Of a stretch of DNA of 64,000 nucleotides, positions 1 to 10,176 are shown in pieces. Below the pieces are notes generated by a model that saw nothing but the letters and a program-made list of their open reading frames with translations, was not told the DNA's origin and did no database searches. The position numbers were made by a program, and so were the translations under genes. The stretch comes from DAIOEK01 sp964648485 (GTDB taxonomy: Bacteria; Chloroflexota; Anaerolineae; Anaerolineales; Anaerolineaceae): assembly GCA_964648485.1 (NCBI GenBank), contig CAZYOF010000001.1:62001-126000 (forward strand), in the 5' to 3' direction. The stretch's first letter is position 1. The number at the start of each line of letters is the position of its first letter.

Positions 1-1
1 C

Positions 2-3000
2 ATGGCTGCTGTGCTTTCGCTGCTGGTTTTCAGAGTGGCGCAGCCGTATGCATTTGCGGGGCCCGGCTTTTTTGGAGTGGAACTCAATGAGAAGTGGGTG
101 AACAACCTGCGCGATTTGAGTGCCCAAACCAGCGGAGAAGCAGATTTTCCACCATCTCTGCAATGGGCACGCCGTCCGCGCACATTTGCGCTGGAAAACC
201 TGGTGCAATGGGGAATGGGATATCCGCTGGGGATTTTGGTCTGGGCGGGCTTTTTGTGGATGGCTTACCGGATGTGGAAGAACGGCTGGGAGAAGCATCT
301 GCCTATCTGGTTGTGGTCTGGCGCGTATTTCCTGTGGCAGTCGATGGCTTGGAATCCGATGATGCGTTACACGCTGCCGGTGTACCCCACCCTGGTAATC
401 ATCGGAGCATGGGTGGTCATTCACCTCTGGGAGTGGCGGCGAAAACCAGCAGCGGATGCTGATGAAGCACCAAAATCCAGCCGTATGGCGAGGTTGGCTG
501 CTGTCATCATTGGTCTGGTTGTACTCGCCGGAACAGCAGGATGGGGATATGCCTTCACGCGCATCTATACCCGTCCGGTCACCCGGGTGGAAGCCAGCCG
601 CTGGATATATCAGAATATTCCGGGTCCGATCACATTTTCGCTGGATACGACCGATGGGGTATACAACCAACCTGTGCCTTATCCCTCGGGGATCGTGATC
701 ACACCAGAAAACCCGCTTGAATATGATTTTGTCGGGATAAAAGACGGCAATCTGAAATCTGTCAGTTTCTTCCGCTTGATGGATGGATCTGCCATCCAGG
801 GAGAGAAGACGCTCACGGTCTCGATCTGGGATGTGGAAACCAATACCCAGATCACCCAGACAAGTATCCGGTCAGACTTTTTGACGATGGATGATTTCAG
901 GGGGAGCAGCTACACGGCTAATTTTGAGCAGGCGGTCAAGATCCAGAAGGATCAACGCTACCGGATTGGGCTGCATGTAACCAGCGGCAGCGCTGCGCTG
1001 ATTGTAGCGCGTGTATCACCTGCGAACGAATCTGACTGGGATGATGGTTTGCCTTTGCGGATCGATAATTACGATGGTTATGGCGGAATCTACAGCAACG
1101 GGCTTAACTTCCAGATGTACTGGGATGATAATGAAGAGAAGCGGGACCGCTTTATCACCACCCTGAACGATTCTGATTACATTTTCATCAGTTCCAACCG
1201 GCAATGGGGAACAACCACCCGGGTACCGGAACGATATCCGATGACAACGGCTTTTTACCAGGCGCTGCTCGGCTGCCCGATGGATCAGGATTTACTGGTC
1301 TGTTATGCCAATGCTGAACCGGGTATGTTTGAAGGTCAACTCGGATTTGATTTAATTGAAGTATTTCAATCCAATCCTTCTATTGGAAGCTGGGAGCGGA
1401 ACGACCAGCTGGCAGAAGAAGCATTCACCGTGTACGATCATCCAAAGGTGTTTATCTTCAAGAAATCATCCGAATATGATGCAACCAAGACCAGGGAATT
1501 TTTCAATGCCATTGACCTCTCGATGGTCATCCACACCCCGCTGAATGAAGTGCCCTTCCACCCGCAGACCCTGATGCTGCCGCAAAATCGGCTGGCAGAG
1601 CAGCGCGCGGGGGGCACCTGGAGTGAGTTATTTGATTGGAATGCCATCCGGAACAAATACCCGGGGTTGGGTGTTGTCCTCTGGTACCTGGTGGTACTGT
1701 TGCTTGGATGGGCTAGTCTTCCGGTGGTGATGCTGGCTTTTCCAGGATTGCATGATCGTGGATATGGTTTTGCCCGCCTGACTGGTATGCTGGTCGTGGC
1801 GCTGATTACCTGGTGGACTGGATCTTCTGGAATTGCCATTACACCGGTAACGATATCGGTTGTGGTCTTTTTCTGGCTGGTTATCAATCTGGTCGTGGTT
1901 TATATTGCCCGACAGGATTTCCAGAATTACCTGCGTACTACCTGGAAGCAGATCCTCGTTGCAGAGGGAGTTTTCCTGTTCTTCTTTTCATTGATGCTGC
2001 TGGTACGGATTGGCAACCCAGATTTATGGCATCCATACAAGGGCGGCGAAAAACCGATGGACTTCGCCTACCTGAACGCGGTAATTAAAAGCACCACCTT
2101 CCCACCATACGACCCCTGGTTTGCCGGCGGATATATCAATTACTACTATTACGGTTTTGTAATCGTAGGTGTGCTGGTGAAATGGCTAGGCGTTGTTCCT
2201 GCCATCGCTTACAACTTTATCTTACCCACACTTTTCGGTTTGCTTGCCACAGGCGCTTTTACAACCATCTCCACGGTGGTGTATAAAACCACTTCAGTGG
2301 AAGAAGGCGAGCAAAAGCCATTCTGGCGGGCGATATTCATGGGGGCTGCCGGTGCTATTTTTACCACGGTGATGGGTAACCTCGGTACCGTCAGAATGAT
2401 CTGGCGGGCATTACAACGTATGGGCGCCCCGGATGGCGAGATTGGCGGCGTTGGTTTTATTACCCGTATGGTCTGGACAGTAAAAGGATTTGGCGAACTC
2501 CTGCAGGGTAACGGCTTGCCGCTGTACCCGGGAGACTGGTACTGGATCCCCAGCCGGGCGATCCCCTCGATCAATGATGTGGAACCGATCACAGAATTCC
2601 CGGCATTCACTTTCCTGTATGCCGACCTGCACGCGCATATGATCGCGTTGCCCATTTCGATGCTGGTGATCGGCTGGATTGTTTCGCTGATTTTTTCCAG
2701 GGGAAAGTGGTCTAATGACACAGGGAAATTCGGAATACTTGGGATGATCTTCAGCCTGTTCATTGGGGGAATCGCTGTAGGGGCGCTACGTCCCACCAAT
2801 ACCTGGGATTTTCCAGTTTATCTGGCACTTTCGATCATCGCAATTCTCTACACAATACTGCGTCATCGGGACTCTTATGATATCCAACCGGAAGGCGCAA
2901 AGAGTAAGACGGACTGGATCAGTAAGATTGTTGTTCTGGTAGCCCTGCCTTTCCTGGCTTTCGGGTTGTATCAGCCATTCTCTGCCTGGTATGGCGCAGC

Positions 3001-4108
3001 CTATACAGCCGTGGATCTCTGGAATGGTGATACCACTCCCTCATGGTCGTACCTGACCCATTGGGGTGTTTTCCTATTTTTTATCGTCAGCTGGATGATT
3101 CAGGAGACCATTGAATGGATGGCAGCCACACCGCTACGGGCGCTGGCACGCCATCGCTCTCGATTTTTCTGGTACTCCATGATACCAATATTACTGATCA
3201 TGTTCATCCTCGGTTTCCTGATTTTGCAATCGTATATTGCCTGGATTGCGCTACCCATCGCTTTGTGGGCTCTGATTCTGATTTTACGCAAAGATCAACC
3301 GGATATTAAGCGCATGTTCCTGTTCTTTATTGGCACAAGTATGGTTCTTACCCTGTTTGTAGAAGTGATCGTGCTTGTTGGTGATATCGGCAGGATGAAT
3401 ACTGTTTTCAAGTTCTATCTGCAGGTATGGACACTGCTTTCACTCACGGCAGCTGCCGCACTTTACTGGCTGATACGGGGAATGCCGAAATGGAATCAAG
3501 CTGTTATTAAACCATTCCAATCGATTGGCTGGCTGCTGGTAGGATCCGCCATGCTGTTCCCGCTGCTGGCTGGTGCAGATAAAATCCGCGACCGGATGGT
3601 GGAGGAATCTAAACCGGGGTTGGATGGCATGAAGTATATGATCGGCGCCACCTACATGGAGCACAACATCAATACAGATGAAACGATGGTGATGCAACTC
3701 GAGCAGGATTATCACGCCATCCAGTGGATGCTGCAGAATGTGAAAGGTTCGCCTGTGATTGTAGAGGGGAGTGTATCTGAGTATCGTTGGGGATCCCGCT
3801 ACAGCATCAACACCGGGCTGCCGGCTGTGGTCGGTTGGAACTGGCATCAGCGCCAGCAGCGGGCAGTCAACCCTTCTGAGTGGGTGACGGCACGGGTAGC
3901 GGAGGTGGATACTTTCTACATCACTTCCAGCATTGATGACGCACTCAACTTTATCCGCAAATACGATGTCGAATATATCATTCTCGGACAAATGGAGCAG
4001 GCAATCTACCCGTTATCCGGTCTCGCGAAATTTTATGAGTATGAAGGTGTTTACTGGAATCCAGTCTATACTTATCAGCAAACCACCATTTACCAGGTCA
4101 TCCGCTAA
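2..4108 (+). CDS. Glycosyltransferase-like / DUF2298 (YYY) membrane protein, 5' partial
   Basis: Large polytopic membrane protein with no stop upstream of the window edge, so the true start very likely lies outside; the first Met at position 2 is only the first visible codon. Residues 1-145 look like the C-terminal membrane part of an ArnT/PMT-type (GT39-like) glycosyltransferase. A soluble, probably extracytoplasmic stretch follows (about 180-560). From about residue 560 to the end it is a DUF2298 domain, with the hallmark tyrosine run YYYYGF near residue 715 preceded by the GEKPMDFAYLNA block. DUF2298 proteins resemble GT-C glycosyltransferases; the reaction is not established, and I infer transfer from a lipid-linked sugar. 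It heads a tight cluster with DUF952, a second DUF2298 protein and another GT39-like protein. Confidence 0.85.
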   Translation: MAAVLSLLVFRVAQPYAFAGPGFFGVELNEKWVNNLRDLSAQTSGEADFPPSLQWARRPRTFALENLVQWGMGYPLGILVWAGFLWMAYRMWKNGWEKHLPIWLWSGAYFLWQSMAWNPMMRYTLPVYPTLVIIGAWVVIHLWEWRRKPAADADEAPKSSRMARLAAVIIGLVVLAGTAGWGYAFTRIYTRPVTRVEASRWIYQNIPGPITFSLDTTDGVYNQPVPYPSGIVITPENPLEYDFVGIKDGNLKSVSFFRLMDGSAIQGEKTLTVSIWDVETNTQITQTSIRSDFLTMDDFRGSSYTANFEQAVKIQKDQRYRIGLHVTSGSAALIVARVSPANESDWDDGLPLRIDNYDGYGGIYSNGLNFQMYWDDNEEKRDRFITTLNDSDYIFISSNRQWGTTTRVPERYPMTTAFYQALLGCPMDQDLLVCYANAEPGMFEGQLGFDLIEVFQSNPSIGSWERNDQLAEEAFTVYDHPKVFIFKKSSEYDATKTREFFNAIDLSMVIHTPLNEVPFHPQTLMLPQNRLAEQRAGGTWSELFDWNAIRNKYPGLGVVLWYLVVLLLGWASLPVVMLAFPGLHDRGYGFARLTGMLVVALITWWTGSSGIAITPVTISVVVFFWLVINLVVVYIARQDFQNYLRTTWKQILVAEGVFLFFFSLMLLVRIGNPDLWHPYKGGEKPMDFAYLNAVIKSTTFPPYDPWFAGGYINYYYYGFVIVGVLVKWLGVVPAIAYNFILPTLFGLLATGAFTTISTVVYKTTSVEEGEQKPFWRAIFMGAAGAIFTTVMGNLGTVRMIWRALQRMGAPDGEIGGVGFITRMVWTVKGFGELLQGNGLPLYPGDWYWIPSRAIPSINDVEPITEFPAFTFLYADLHAHMIALPISMLVIGWIVSLIFSRGKWSNDTGKFGILGMIFSLFIGGIAVGALRPTNTWDFPVYLALSIIAILYTILRHRDSYDIQPEGAKSKTDWISKIVVLVALPFLAFGLYQPFSAWYGAAYTAVDLWNGDTTPSWSYLTHWGVFLFFIVSWMIQETIEWMAATPLRALARHRSRFFWYSMIPILLIMFILGFLILQSYIAWIALPIALWALILILRKDQPDIKRMFLFFIGTSMVLTLFVEVIVLVGDIGRMNTVFKFYLQVWTLLSLTAAAALYWLIRGMPKWNQAVIKPFQSIGWLLVGSAMLFPLLAGADKIRDRMVEESKPGLDGMKYMIGATYMEHNINTDETMVMQLEQDYHAIQWMLQNVKGSPVIVEGSVSEYRWGSRYSINTGLPAVVGWNWHQRQQRAVNPSEWVTARVAEVDTFYITSSIDDALNFIRKYDVEYIILGQMEQAIYPLSGLAKFYEYEGVYWNPVYTYQQTTIYQVIR

Positions 4109-4117
4109 GGGAGATGT

Positions 4118-4477
4118 ATGGTATATATCTATCACATCACTGATCAAACCGGTTGGGTGCGGGCACTCGAAAAGGGTGAGTATAAACCTGAAGCTTATGA
4201 TGTGGATGGGTTTATCCACTTTTCAACCTTCACTCAGGTCGCTGATACTGCCCGAAGATACTACTCTGGTAAAGCTGGCTTGATCGTCCTTGAGGTAAAC
4301 GATCGGGATGTTCAGGATTGCCTGCGTTTTGAAGCTGCTCCTACGGGAGAATTGTTTCCGCATGTTTACCGGACCTTGCCCATCACATTTATTCAGGCAA
4401 TTTATCCATTGATTCTGATGCCCGATGGAAGCTTCTCATTTCTGGTTCCACCCGAAAGGTTTGAAAGAGAGAATTGA
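4118..4477 (+). CDS. DUF952 domain-containing protein
   Basis: A 119-residue soluble protein matching the small DUF952 family: it opens with the typical YIYHITDQTGW and carries the family's GFIHFST block near residues 34-40. The family is uncharacterised; its fold is related to ADP-ribosyltransferase-like or glyoxalase-like folds in some descriptions, and I assign no function. The start ATG has a GGGAGA ribosome binding site directly upstream and lies 9 bases after the preceding DUF2298 stop. Its stop codon overlaps the start of the next DUF2298 gene by one base (TGATG), so the three genes are probably cotranscribed and the last two translationally coupled. Confidence 0.85.
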   Translation: MVYIYHITDQTGWVRALEKGEYKPEAYDVDGFIHFSTFTQVADTARRYYSGKAGLIVLEVNDRDVQDCLRFEAAPTGELFPHVYRTLPITFIQAIYPLILMPDGSFSFLVPPERFEREN

Positions 4478-7068
4478 TGCTTGACTGGTTGATCTGGTAC
4501 CTGTTGATCGTTACCTTCGGCGCTGCAGCGATGCCACTGGCTGCCTGGCTACTACCAGCACTCAAGGACAAGGGTTACGCATTTAGCAAGGCATTGGGAT
4601 TGCTGCTGGCTGGATTCGCGTTCTGGCTGCTGGTAAATTTCCAGATTTTGCAAAATAACGCCGGGGGAGTCATCATCAGCCTGCTGATGGTGCTGGGATT
4701 CAGCCTATGGGTGTCCATCCGAAACCCGGAAATCAGCTGGAAGAACCTATTCAAGTCCCAGAGGAAGCTGATCTTACTTGTGGAGTTGCTTTTCCTGGCT
4801 GCTTTTGCATTTATGGCAATCTGGCGGGCTGCCAACCCGAATATCTCTGGCACTGAAAAGCCGATGGAACTGGCTTTTATCAACGCGATATTGAAATCGC
4901 CCACATTTCCGCCGCAAGATCCCTGGCTTTCAGGGTATGCCATATCTTATTACTACTTTGGATATGTACTGGTTGCCATGCTCATCCAATTGGGCGGGAT
5001 ATCCAGCAGCGTTGGGTTCAATCTGGCAGTATCCATGATTTTTGCCATGACAGCTGTGGGCGCTTATGGCATTGTTTTTAATGTAATCAATGCAATTCCA
5101 ATCAAGCAATGGTTTGCCAGAAAATTTGATGATCATTCGGGTGAGAATGAACCCCGCTATTTTTTACCATTATTCGCACCACTTTTTACTTTAATCATCA
5201 GTAATGTTGAAGGATTACTTGAATTCCTGCATGCACGGGGAATTTTCTGGACGAGAGCGGCGGATGGAACACTTGTCTCACCATTCTGGAGCTGGCTGGA
5301 TATCCAGGAATTGATCCGCCCGCCAATCGAGCCATTCTCCTGGGAGCCCAACCGGTTTGGCGGTATTTTATGGTGGCGAGCCTCGCGCGTTCTTTCTGAT
5401 TACAAAATGTCAGGCGCGTGGGTGGAAGTGATCGATGAGTTCCCATTCTTCTCCTTCCTCCTGTCAGATCTGCATCCGCATGTATTGGCTTTACCGTTTG
5501 CCATGCTGGCGCTGGCGCTGGCGCTCAACCTCATTCTGGGTGGAGCTCGGGGAGAGATCCACGTTGCAGATATCCATTTGTGGTTCTCGCCAAGGTATCT
5601 GATTGCTGTTCCAATCTTGATTGGCGGAATGGCTTTTCTTAACACCTGGGACTTTCCCATTTACCTGGGCGTTTTATTGCTTGCCTACCTGTTGATCAGA
5701 ATCCAATCTGCCGGTTGGGATACGAAGCGGATAGGTGAGCTGCTTATTGCTGGTCTGGTATTAGGATTTCTTTCGATTTTGTGTTATCTGCCGTTCTTTT
5801 TAGGATTCAAATCACAGGCAGGCGGTGTTGTGCCGAGCATAATCTTCTTTACCCGGGGTGTACATTATTGGGTAATGTTTGGGACACTGTTGACCCCCAT
5901 TTTTCTTGGTTTGTTCCTGATTTCACGTAAATTAACTTCATGGTCCGGTTTAGGTAAAGGATTATTTAATTCTGGTATTCTGCTTGGTGCGATTTCTATC
6001 CTGGCTTTATTACTCAGCATTGTGGCATTGAATCTCAGCAATTGGGGATCGGGTTTATCTGCTTCACCTTCACGATTCTTATCTGATCTTGGAATGAGAC
6101 TTGCCAACCTCGGTTTTCTGTTTTCGGATTCACAAGGATTGGCAGGTGAACCGGTATTTTATGTAATTTTCGAGGCGTTGCTGAAGCGATTACAGGCTCC
6201 CGGCACATGGGTTACTGTGTTCCTTCTATTCGGATTAGCTTTTGGCTTACTGGCAGCCGTACTCCATTTTGCGAAATCCAAAACAGTTCAACCGGCGAAA
6301 GCCGAAAAGAATGAATCTACCATCAATTTGAATCCAGCACCCATTCTGTTCTTTATCCTTTTGATTGTGTCTGGTGCTTTGATCACGATTATTCCTGAGT
6401 TTATCTACCTGCGTGATCAATTCGGCACCCGGATGAATACCATCTTTAAATTCTATTACCAGGGTTGGGTGCTCTGGAGCCTGGCTGCATCTATTGGTGT
6501 CATCCTGCTTTTACAAAGTGTTTCTTCATGGTCAGGTTGGCTGAAATCTGCGGCGGTGGCAGTTCCCATTTTGATTGGGTTATGTTACCCAATCATAGGT
6601 ATTCGGGATACCTTTGGGATTAATAAAATCAGCGATCTCAATCTGGATGGCACTGCCTATCTGGCTGTATATCAGCCTGATGAATATGAAGCAATGCAGT
6701 GGTTGTATCGTGCACCTGCGGGAGTCATCGCTGAATCAGTAGGGGGGAGTTACAGTGCACATGCCAGAATGGCGACACACTCAGGACACCAGAATATCAT
6801 CGGTTGGACACCCCATGAGGGGCAATGGGGAAGAGGTCCGGTGGAATTTGGCACCCGTATAGACGATGTGAGCCAACTTTACCAGGCAAGAAACTGGCTT
6901 GAAACCCAAACCATTCTGGATCGGTATAAGGTCAGATTTGTCGTTGTAGGTGATTACGAGAGAAGTATCTATCAGGTGTATGAACAAAAATTTATTAATA
7001 AATTACCTGTGCTCTTTCAGAACAATTCAGTAACCATCTACGGTTACAATGGAAATACGTATGAATAA
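4477..7068 (+). CDS. DUF2298 (YYY) membrane protein
   Basis: An 863-residue polytopic membrane protein of the DUF2298 family, paralogous to the C-terminal half of the protein two genes upstream. Shared blocks are GTEKPMELAFINA, the TFPPQDPWLSGY stretch and a tyrosine-rich YYYFGY motif near residue 160, followed by FSFLLSDLHPHV, which parallels FTFLYADLHAHM in the paralogue. Membrane helices fill residues 1-110, 150-220 and roughly 340-700, with a loop and soluble C-terminal part. The ATG at 4477 overlaps the DUF952 stop; a TTG one codon earlier is possible but less likely. It is probably a GT-C-like enzyme acting outside the membrane on lipid-linked sugars (inference); substrate unknown. Confidence 0.88.
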   Translation: MLDWLIWYLLIVTFGAAAMPLAAWLLPALKDKGYAFSKALGLLLAGFAFWLLVNFQILQNNAGGVIISLLMVLGFSLWVSIRNPEISWKNLFKSQRKLILLVELLFLAAFAFMAIWRAANPNISGTEKPMELAFINAILKSPTFPPQDPWLSGYAISYYYFGYVLVAMLIQLGGISSSVGFNLAVSMIFAMTAVGAYGIVFNVINAIPIKQWFARKFDDHSGENEPRYFLPLFAPLFTLIISNVEGLLEFLHARGIFWTRAADGTLVSPFWSWLDIQELIRPPIEPFSWEPNRFGGILWWRASRVLSDYKMSGAWVEVIDEFPFFSFLLSDLHPHVLALPFAMLALALALNLILGGARGEIHVADIHLWFSPRYLIAVPILIGGMAFLNTWDFPIYLGVLLLAYLLIRIQSAGWDTKRIGELLIAGLVLGFLSILCYLPFFLGFKSQAGGVVPSIIFFTRGVHYWVMFGTLLTPIFLGLFLISRKLTSWSGLGKGLFNSGILLGAISILALLLSIVALNLSNWGSGLSASPSRFLSDLGMRLANLGFLFSDSQGLAGEPVFYVIFEALLKRLQAPGTWVTVFLLFGLAFGLLAAVLHFAKSKTVQPAKAEKNESTINLNPAPILFFILLIVSGALITIIPEFIYLRDQFGTRMNTIFKFYYQGWVLWSLAASIGVILLLQSVSSWSGWLKSAAVAVPILIGLCYPIIGIRDTFGINKISDLNLDGTAYLAVYQPDEYEAMQWLYRAPAGVIAESVGGSYSAHARMATHSGHQNIIGWTPHEGQWGRGPVEFGTRIDDVSQLYQARNWLETQTILDRYKVRFVVVGDYERSIYQVYEQKFINKLPVLFQNNSVTIYGYNGNTYE

Positions 7069-8770
7069 GTTAATAAAAAGTATAAATCTCACATCCATAC
7101 TGATCGCAGCCGGGATAGTGACTGGCATCATTCTACGCTTCTATAAGTTGGGTTCATCCACGTTGCTGGATCAGGAAGCAGTCCTTGCTCTGCAATCAGC
7201 TGACCTGGCACAAGGAAAAATTACAGAATTAGCGGGGTATCCGCTCTACCTCATTCTAACAACCATCATCACTTTCGTATTTGGACCCAGTAACTTCCAC
7301 GCCAGGTTGATTCCAGCACTGGCTGGGTGTTTCTTATTACTAATACCGGTTATATTAGGGAAGAACCAAAAACCCCTCGTCCGTGTATTGTTTACCTGGT
7401 TAATTGTACTTGAACCAGCTCTCATCGCGGGTTCCCGAACTTCATCGAGTGATATCCTGACAATGGCGTTGTTGATATCCCTGTGGGCAGCTTGGAAAGC
7501 AAAAAAGCAAGTAATTACAGGGATTCTATTTGGGCTGTTCCTGATGTCGGGTCCGGGATTCATATTAATCCTCATTTATGTCATGATCGCTTCTCTGATT
7601 ATCGGTTTGAAATGGAAAGAGGAACCGGTAATATCTATCTATCGATGGGTACAACAAAAAGCCGTATGGATTAGTACGCTGATTACGCTTGCACTGGGCG
7701 GTACTTTCTTTCTCTTGATCCCTCCCGGGTTGAGTGCCATTGGCGCAAGTTTAACTTCTGCAATTGCAAATATTTTTACACCATCAGGAGTTTCACCCTT
7801 CCTGATTATTCTTGCAGTGATAATCCATTTGCCTCTCGTATGGGTATTTGGTATTTGGGGCGGGGTTAGAAGTTGGGATTATAAATCACAACCTGGCATC
7901 TTTCTGCTGGCGATTGCGCTGTTGAATTTCATTATACTGCTACTACTTCCGGGTCGATCACCCTTAGGCTTGATCTGTAGTACTCTTCCGCTGGCATATC
8001 TGGCTGCAAACGAGATTTCCCGCCATTTTGAAGTGAGTAAAGAAGACTTTTTACCCGCCGGTGGTATTACCTTGCTGGTCGTAGGGATCAACCTGTTCAT
8101 CATTCAGATTTTTGGCAGGTTGACATCTGGCTCAGTAGATACGAATATCTTCTGGCTGGCGCTCGGCGGGGGTTTAGTCATTTTGATCCTGACCGCTTTC
8201 CTGGCAGTGATGGGGTGGTCATTCAAAATTGCCGGATTTGGTTTCACATGGGGATTATTGATATTGCTCGGGATCAATACATTTGCTGCATCGTTCCAGA
8301 CAATTCAGCCCGAACTAAAAACTTATGGAGTATTCTGGAAAAATGGTCAGATAAGTTCACAGCAATCGCTGCTGGTGGGAACCATTGAAGAAATCTCGCG
8401 CTGGCAGAGAGGTACACCTGATGGATTGCAGATGGCTGTCATGGGAGAAATACCTCCATCTTTAGCATGGGACCTCCGCAATCAACGTTACCTGAAAATC
8501 GTGCAAGGACTTGGACCGGGAGAAGAACCACCATTGGTTTTAACTAAGCAGGTGACGCAACCGGAACTGGCATCTGCATATCGGGGACAGGACTTTTATT
8601 TGAATTCCCGAATTAATTTTACTTCCTTCGATATAATGGCATGGATCAAGTGGCTGCTTGTCCGATCTTCATCCGTACAAAATTCTGATACTTATATACT
8701 CTGGGCAAGGTCGGATATCTTCCCGGGCGGTGTCACGAATCCAATTATCGATGAATTTGACTTCGAATAA
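7049..8770 (+). CDS. ArnT/PMT-like (GT39-type) membrane glycosyltransferase
   Basis: A 573-residue protein with about 11-12 membrane helices and a short C-terminal soluble part. The first extracytoplasmic loop contains LLDQEAVLALQS near residues 35-46, which fits the acidic loop motif (DE-like) of GT-C glycosyltransferases that take sugar from polyprenyl-phosphate carriers. Sequence is otherwise divergent, so the family call is moderate and the substrate unknown. The start ATG at 7049 overlaps the upstream DUF2298 gene by 20 bases; a second in-frame ATG at 7061 overlaps by only 8 and is also plausible. It closes the membrane glycosyltransferase cluster. Confidence 0.7.
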   Translation: MEIRMNKLIKSINLTSILIAAGIVTGIILRFYKLGSSTLLDQEAVLALQSADLAQGKITELAGYPLYLILTTIITFVFGPSNFHARLIPALAGCFLLLIPVILGKNQKPLVRVLFTWLIVLEPALIAGSRTSSSDILTMALLISLWAAWKAKKQVITGILFGLFLMSGPGFILILIYVMIASLIIGLKWKEEPVISIYRWVQQKAVWISTLITLALGGTFFLLIPPGLSAIGASLTSAIANIFTPSGVSPFLIILAVIIHLPLVWVFGIWGGVRSWDYKSQPGIFLLAIALLNFIILLLLPGRSPLGLICSTLPLAYLAANEISRHFEVSKEDFLPAGGITLLVVGINLFIIQIFGRLTSGSVDTNIFWLALGGGLVILILTAFLAVMGWSFKIAGFGFTWGLLILLGINTFAASFQTIQPELKTYGVFWKNGQISSQQSLLVGTIEEISRWQRGTPDGLQMAVMGEIPPSLAWDLRNQRYLKIVQGLGPGEEPPLVLTKQVTQPELASAYRGQDFYLNSRINFTSFDIMAWIKWLLVRSSSVQNSDTYILWARSDIFPGGVTNPIIDEFDFE

Positions 8771-8822
8771 CGCCACGATTTTTTAATATTCGTGTTATAT
8801 AACCTGATTGGAGAAATAAATC

Positions 8823-9497
8823 TTGGAAAAACGGAATGATATTATCGCCATGGATGGACCCGCAGGTTCCGGTAAATCTACCGTGGCAGCCATACTGGCA
8901 AAAGATCTGGGATACCTTTACTTTGATACTGGTGTTATGTACAGGGCGGTGACACTCTACGCGTTGCAAGAAGATGTAGATATTGCTGATGAAATTCAGG
9001 TAACCCATCTGGCAGAAATTGCGGTCATCGATGTTCAAGAAGCATCAATAGATGATGGACGGCAATATGATGTTTTATTGAACCAAGATGATGTTACCTG
9101 GAAAATTAGAGAAAAAGCTGTAGAGGCATATGTTTCTCCAGTTTCTACCTACGCAGGTGTACGCAAAGCCATGACCGAGCAACAGCGCCGGATTGGTTTG
9201 CGGGGTAAAGTGGTGATGGTCGGCAGGGATATCGGCACAGTCGTGCTGCCAGAAGCCGGGGTGAAGATTTATCTGGATGCAACCGTAGAAGAACGTGCCC
9301 GCCGGCGAGTGCTGGAATTGCAGCAGCGAGGCACACCTCTTTCCTATGAGGATATTCTGGCAAACCTGAAGAGCCGGGATGAAATTGACAGCAATCGTAA
9401 AGTAGCTCCCCTGCGTGCCGCGGATGATGCTCATCGGATCCTGACGGATGGGATGTCTATTCAAGAAGTAGTTGATGCAATCAAAGCGATCTTATGA
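8823..9497 (+). CDS. cmk: Cytidylate kinase
   Basis: CMP/dCMP kinase of 224 residues, phosphorylating CMP to CDP for nucleic acid and phospholipid precursor synthesis in the cytosol. The P-loop GPAGSGKST lies at residues 12-20, followed by the LGYLYFDTGVMYRA segment, the VMVGRDIGTVV nucleotide-monophosphate-binding block and the lid-like RARRR region. Length is normal for the family. The start is TTG at 8823 with a GGAGA ribosome binding site seven bases upstream; no in-frame ATG precedes the conserved part. It overlaps plsC by four bases (ATGA), so the two are translationally coupled. Confidence 0.96.
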   Translation: MEKRNDIIAMDGPAGSGKSTVAAILAKDLGYLYFDTGVMYRAVTLYALQEDVDIADEIQVTHLAEIAVIDVQEASIDDGRQYDVLLNQDDVTWKIREKAVEAYVSPVSTYAGVRKAMTEQQRRIGLRGKVVMVGRDIGTVVLPEAGVKIYLDATVEERARRRVLELQQRGTPLSYEDILANLKSRDEIDSNRKVAPLRAADDAHRILTDGMSIQEVVDAIKAIL

Positions 9498-10162
9498 GCG
9501 AAAAGTATTCCATTTCATTCTGGAACCGGATTGCCAGAAGCATTTTATTAAAAACATTCCGCTTTCTATTTGATATCCTTGCAGATGTGAAATGTACCGG
9601 ACTAGACAAAATACCAGTTGGTACAACTTATCTGATCGTCTTTAATCATGTTTCATTAATGGAAGCTCCGATCCTGGTCAGCTACCTGCCGGAACACCCG
9701 GAAGTGCTGGGGGCTGTTGAAGTTTGGAACAGACCAGGGCAGGATTTCTTGGCGAAAGCATATGGAGGTATTCCGATTCACCGGGGAGAAGTTGACCGCA
9801 ATGCTATGAGAAAAATGCTTCAGGTTATTGAAGCAGGCAAACCATTGATGGTAGCTCCGGAGGGTGGAAGATCTCACAAGCCGGGAATGCGTGCGGGAAA
9901 ACCCGGGATCATTTTTGTTACAGAAAAATATCCTATCCAAGTTGTACCGATAGGCATGGTGGGTACTACAGACGACTTTTTATCTAATCTGCTCAAGCTG
10001 AAAAAACCCAAGGTGGAGGTGATTGTTGGTGATCCATTTGTGATACCCGAAGAGATCGGAATGGGTGAGAGCCGTTCAGGGTCTTATCAGAAAAAGGTCG
10101 ATTATGTCATGTATAAAATTGCTGACCTTCTGCCAGAAGAGTACCGGGGTGTTTATCGTTAG
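9494..10162 (+). CDS. plsC: 1-acyl-sn-glycerol-3-phosphate acyltransferase (PlsC family)
   Basis: Membrane-associated acyltransferase of 222 residues, expected to acylate lysophosphatidate to phosphatidate in phospholipid synthesis. Motif I is NHVSLMEAP (His52), motif II-like GGIPIHRGEVDR, motif III-like APEGGRSHKPGM, motif IV VPIGMVG. The first motif reads H-X4-E instead of the usual H-X4-D, and motif III has GGRS where FPEGTRS is standard, so it is an atypical member. It overlaps cmk by four bases; the cmk-plsC pairing is common in bacteria. The gene is followed after 14 bases by a sensor kinase gene that may be read from the same transcript. Confidence 0.88.
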   Translation: MSEKYSISFWNRIARSILLKTFRFLFDILADVKCTGLDKIPVGTTYLIVFNHVSLMEAPILVSYLPEHPEVLGAVEVWNRPGQDFLAKAYGGIPIHRGEVDRNAMRKMLQVIEAGKPLMVAPEGGRSHKPGMRAGKPGIIFVTEKYPIQVVPIGMVGTTDDFLSNLLKLKKPKVEVIVGDPFVIPEEIGMGESRSGSYQKKVDYVMYKIADLLPEEYRGVYR

Positions 10163-10176
10163 TTGAGGGCAAATCT

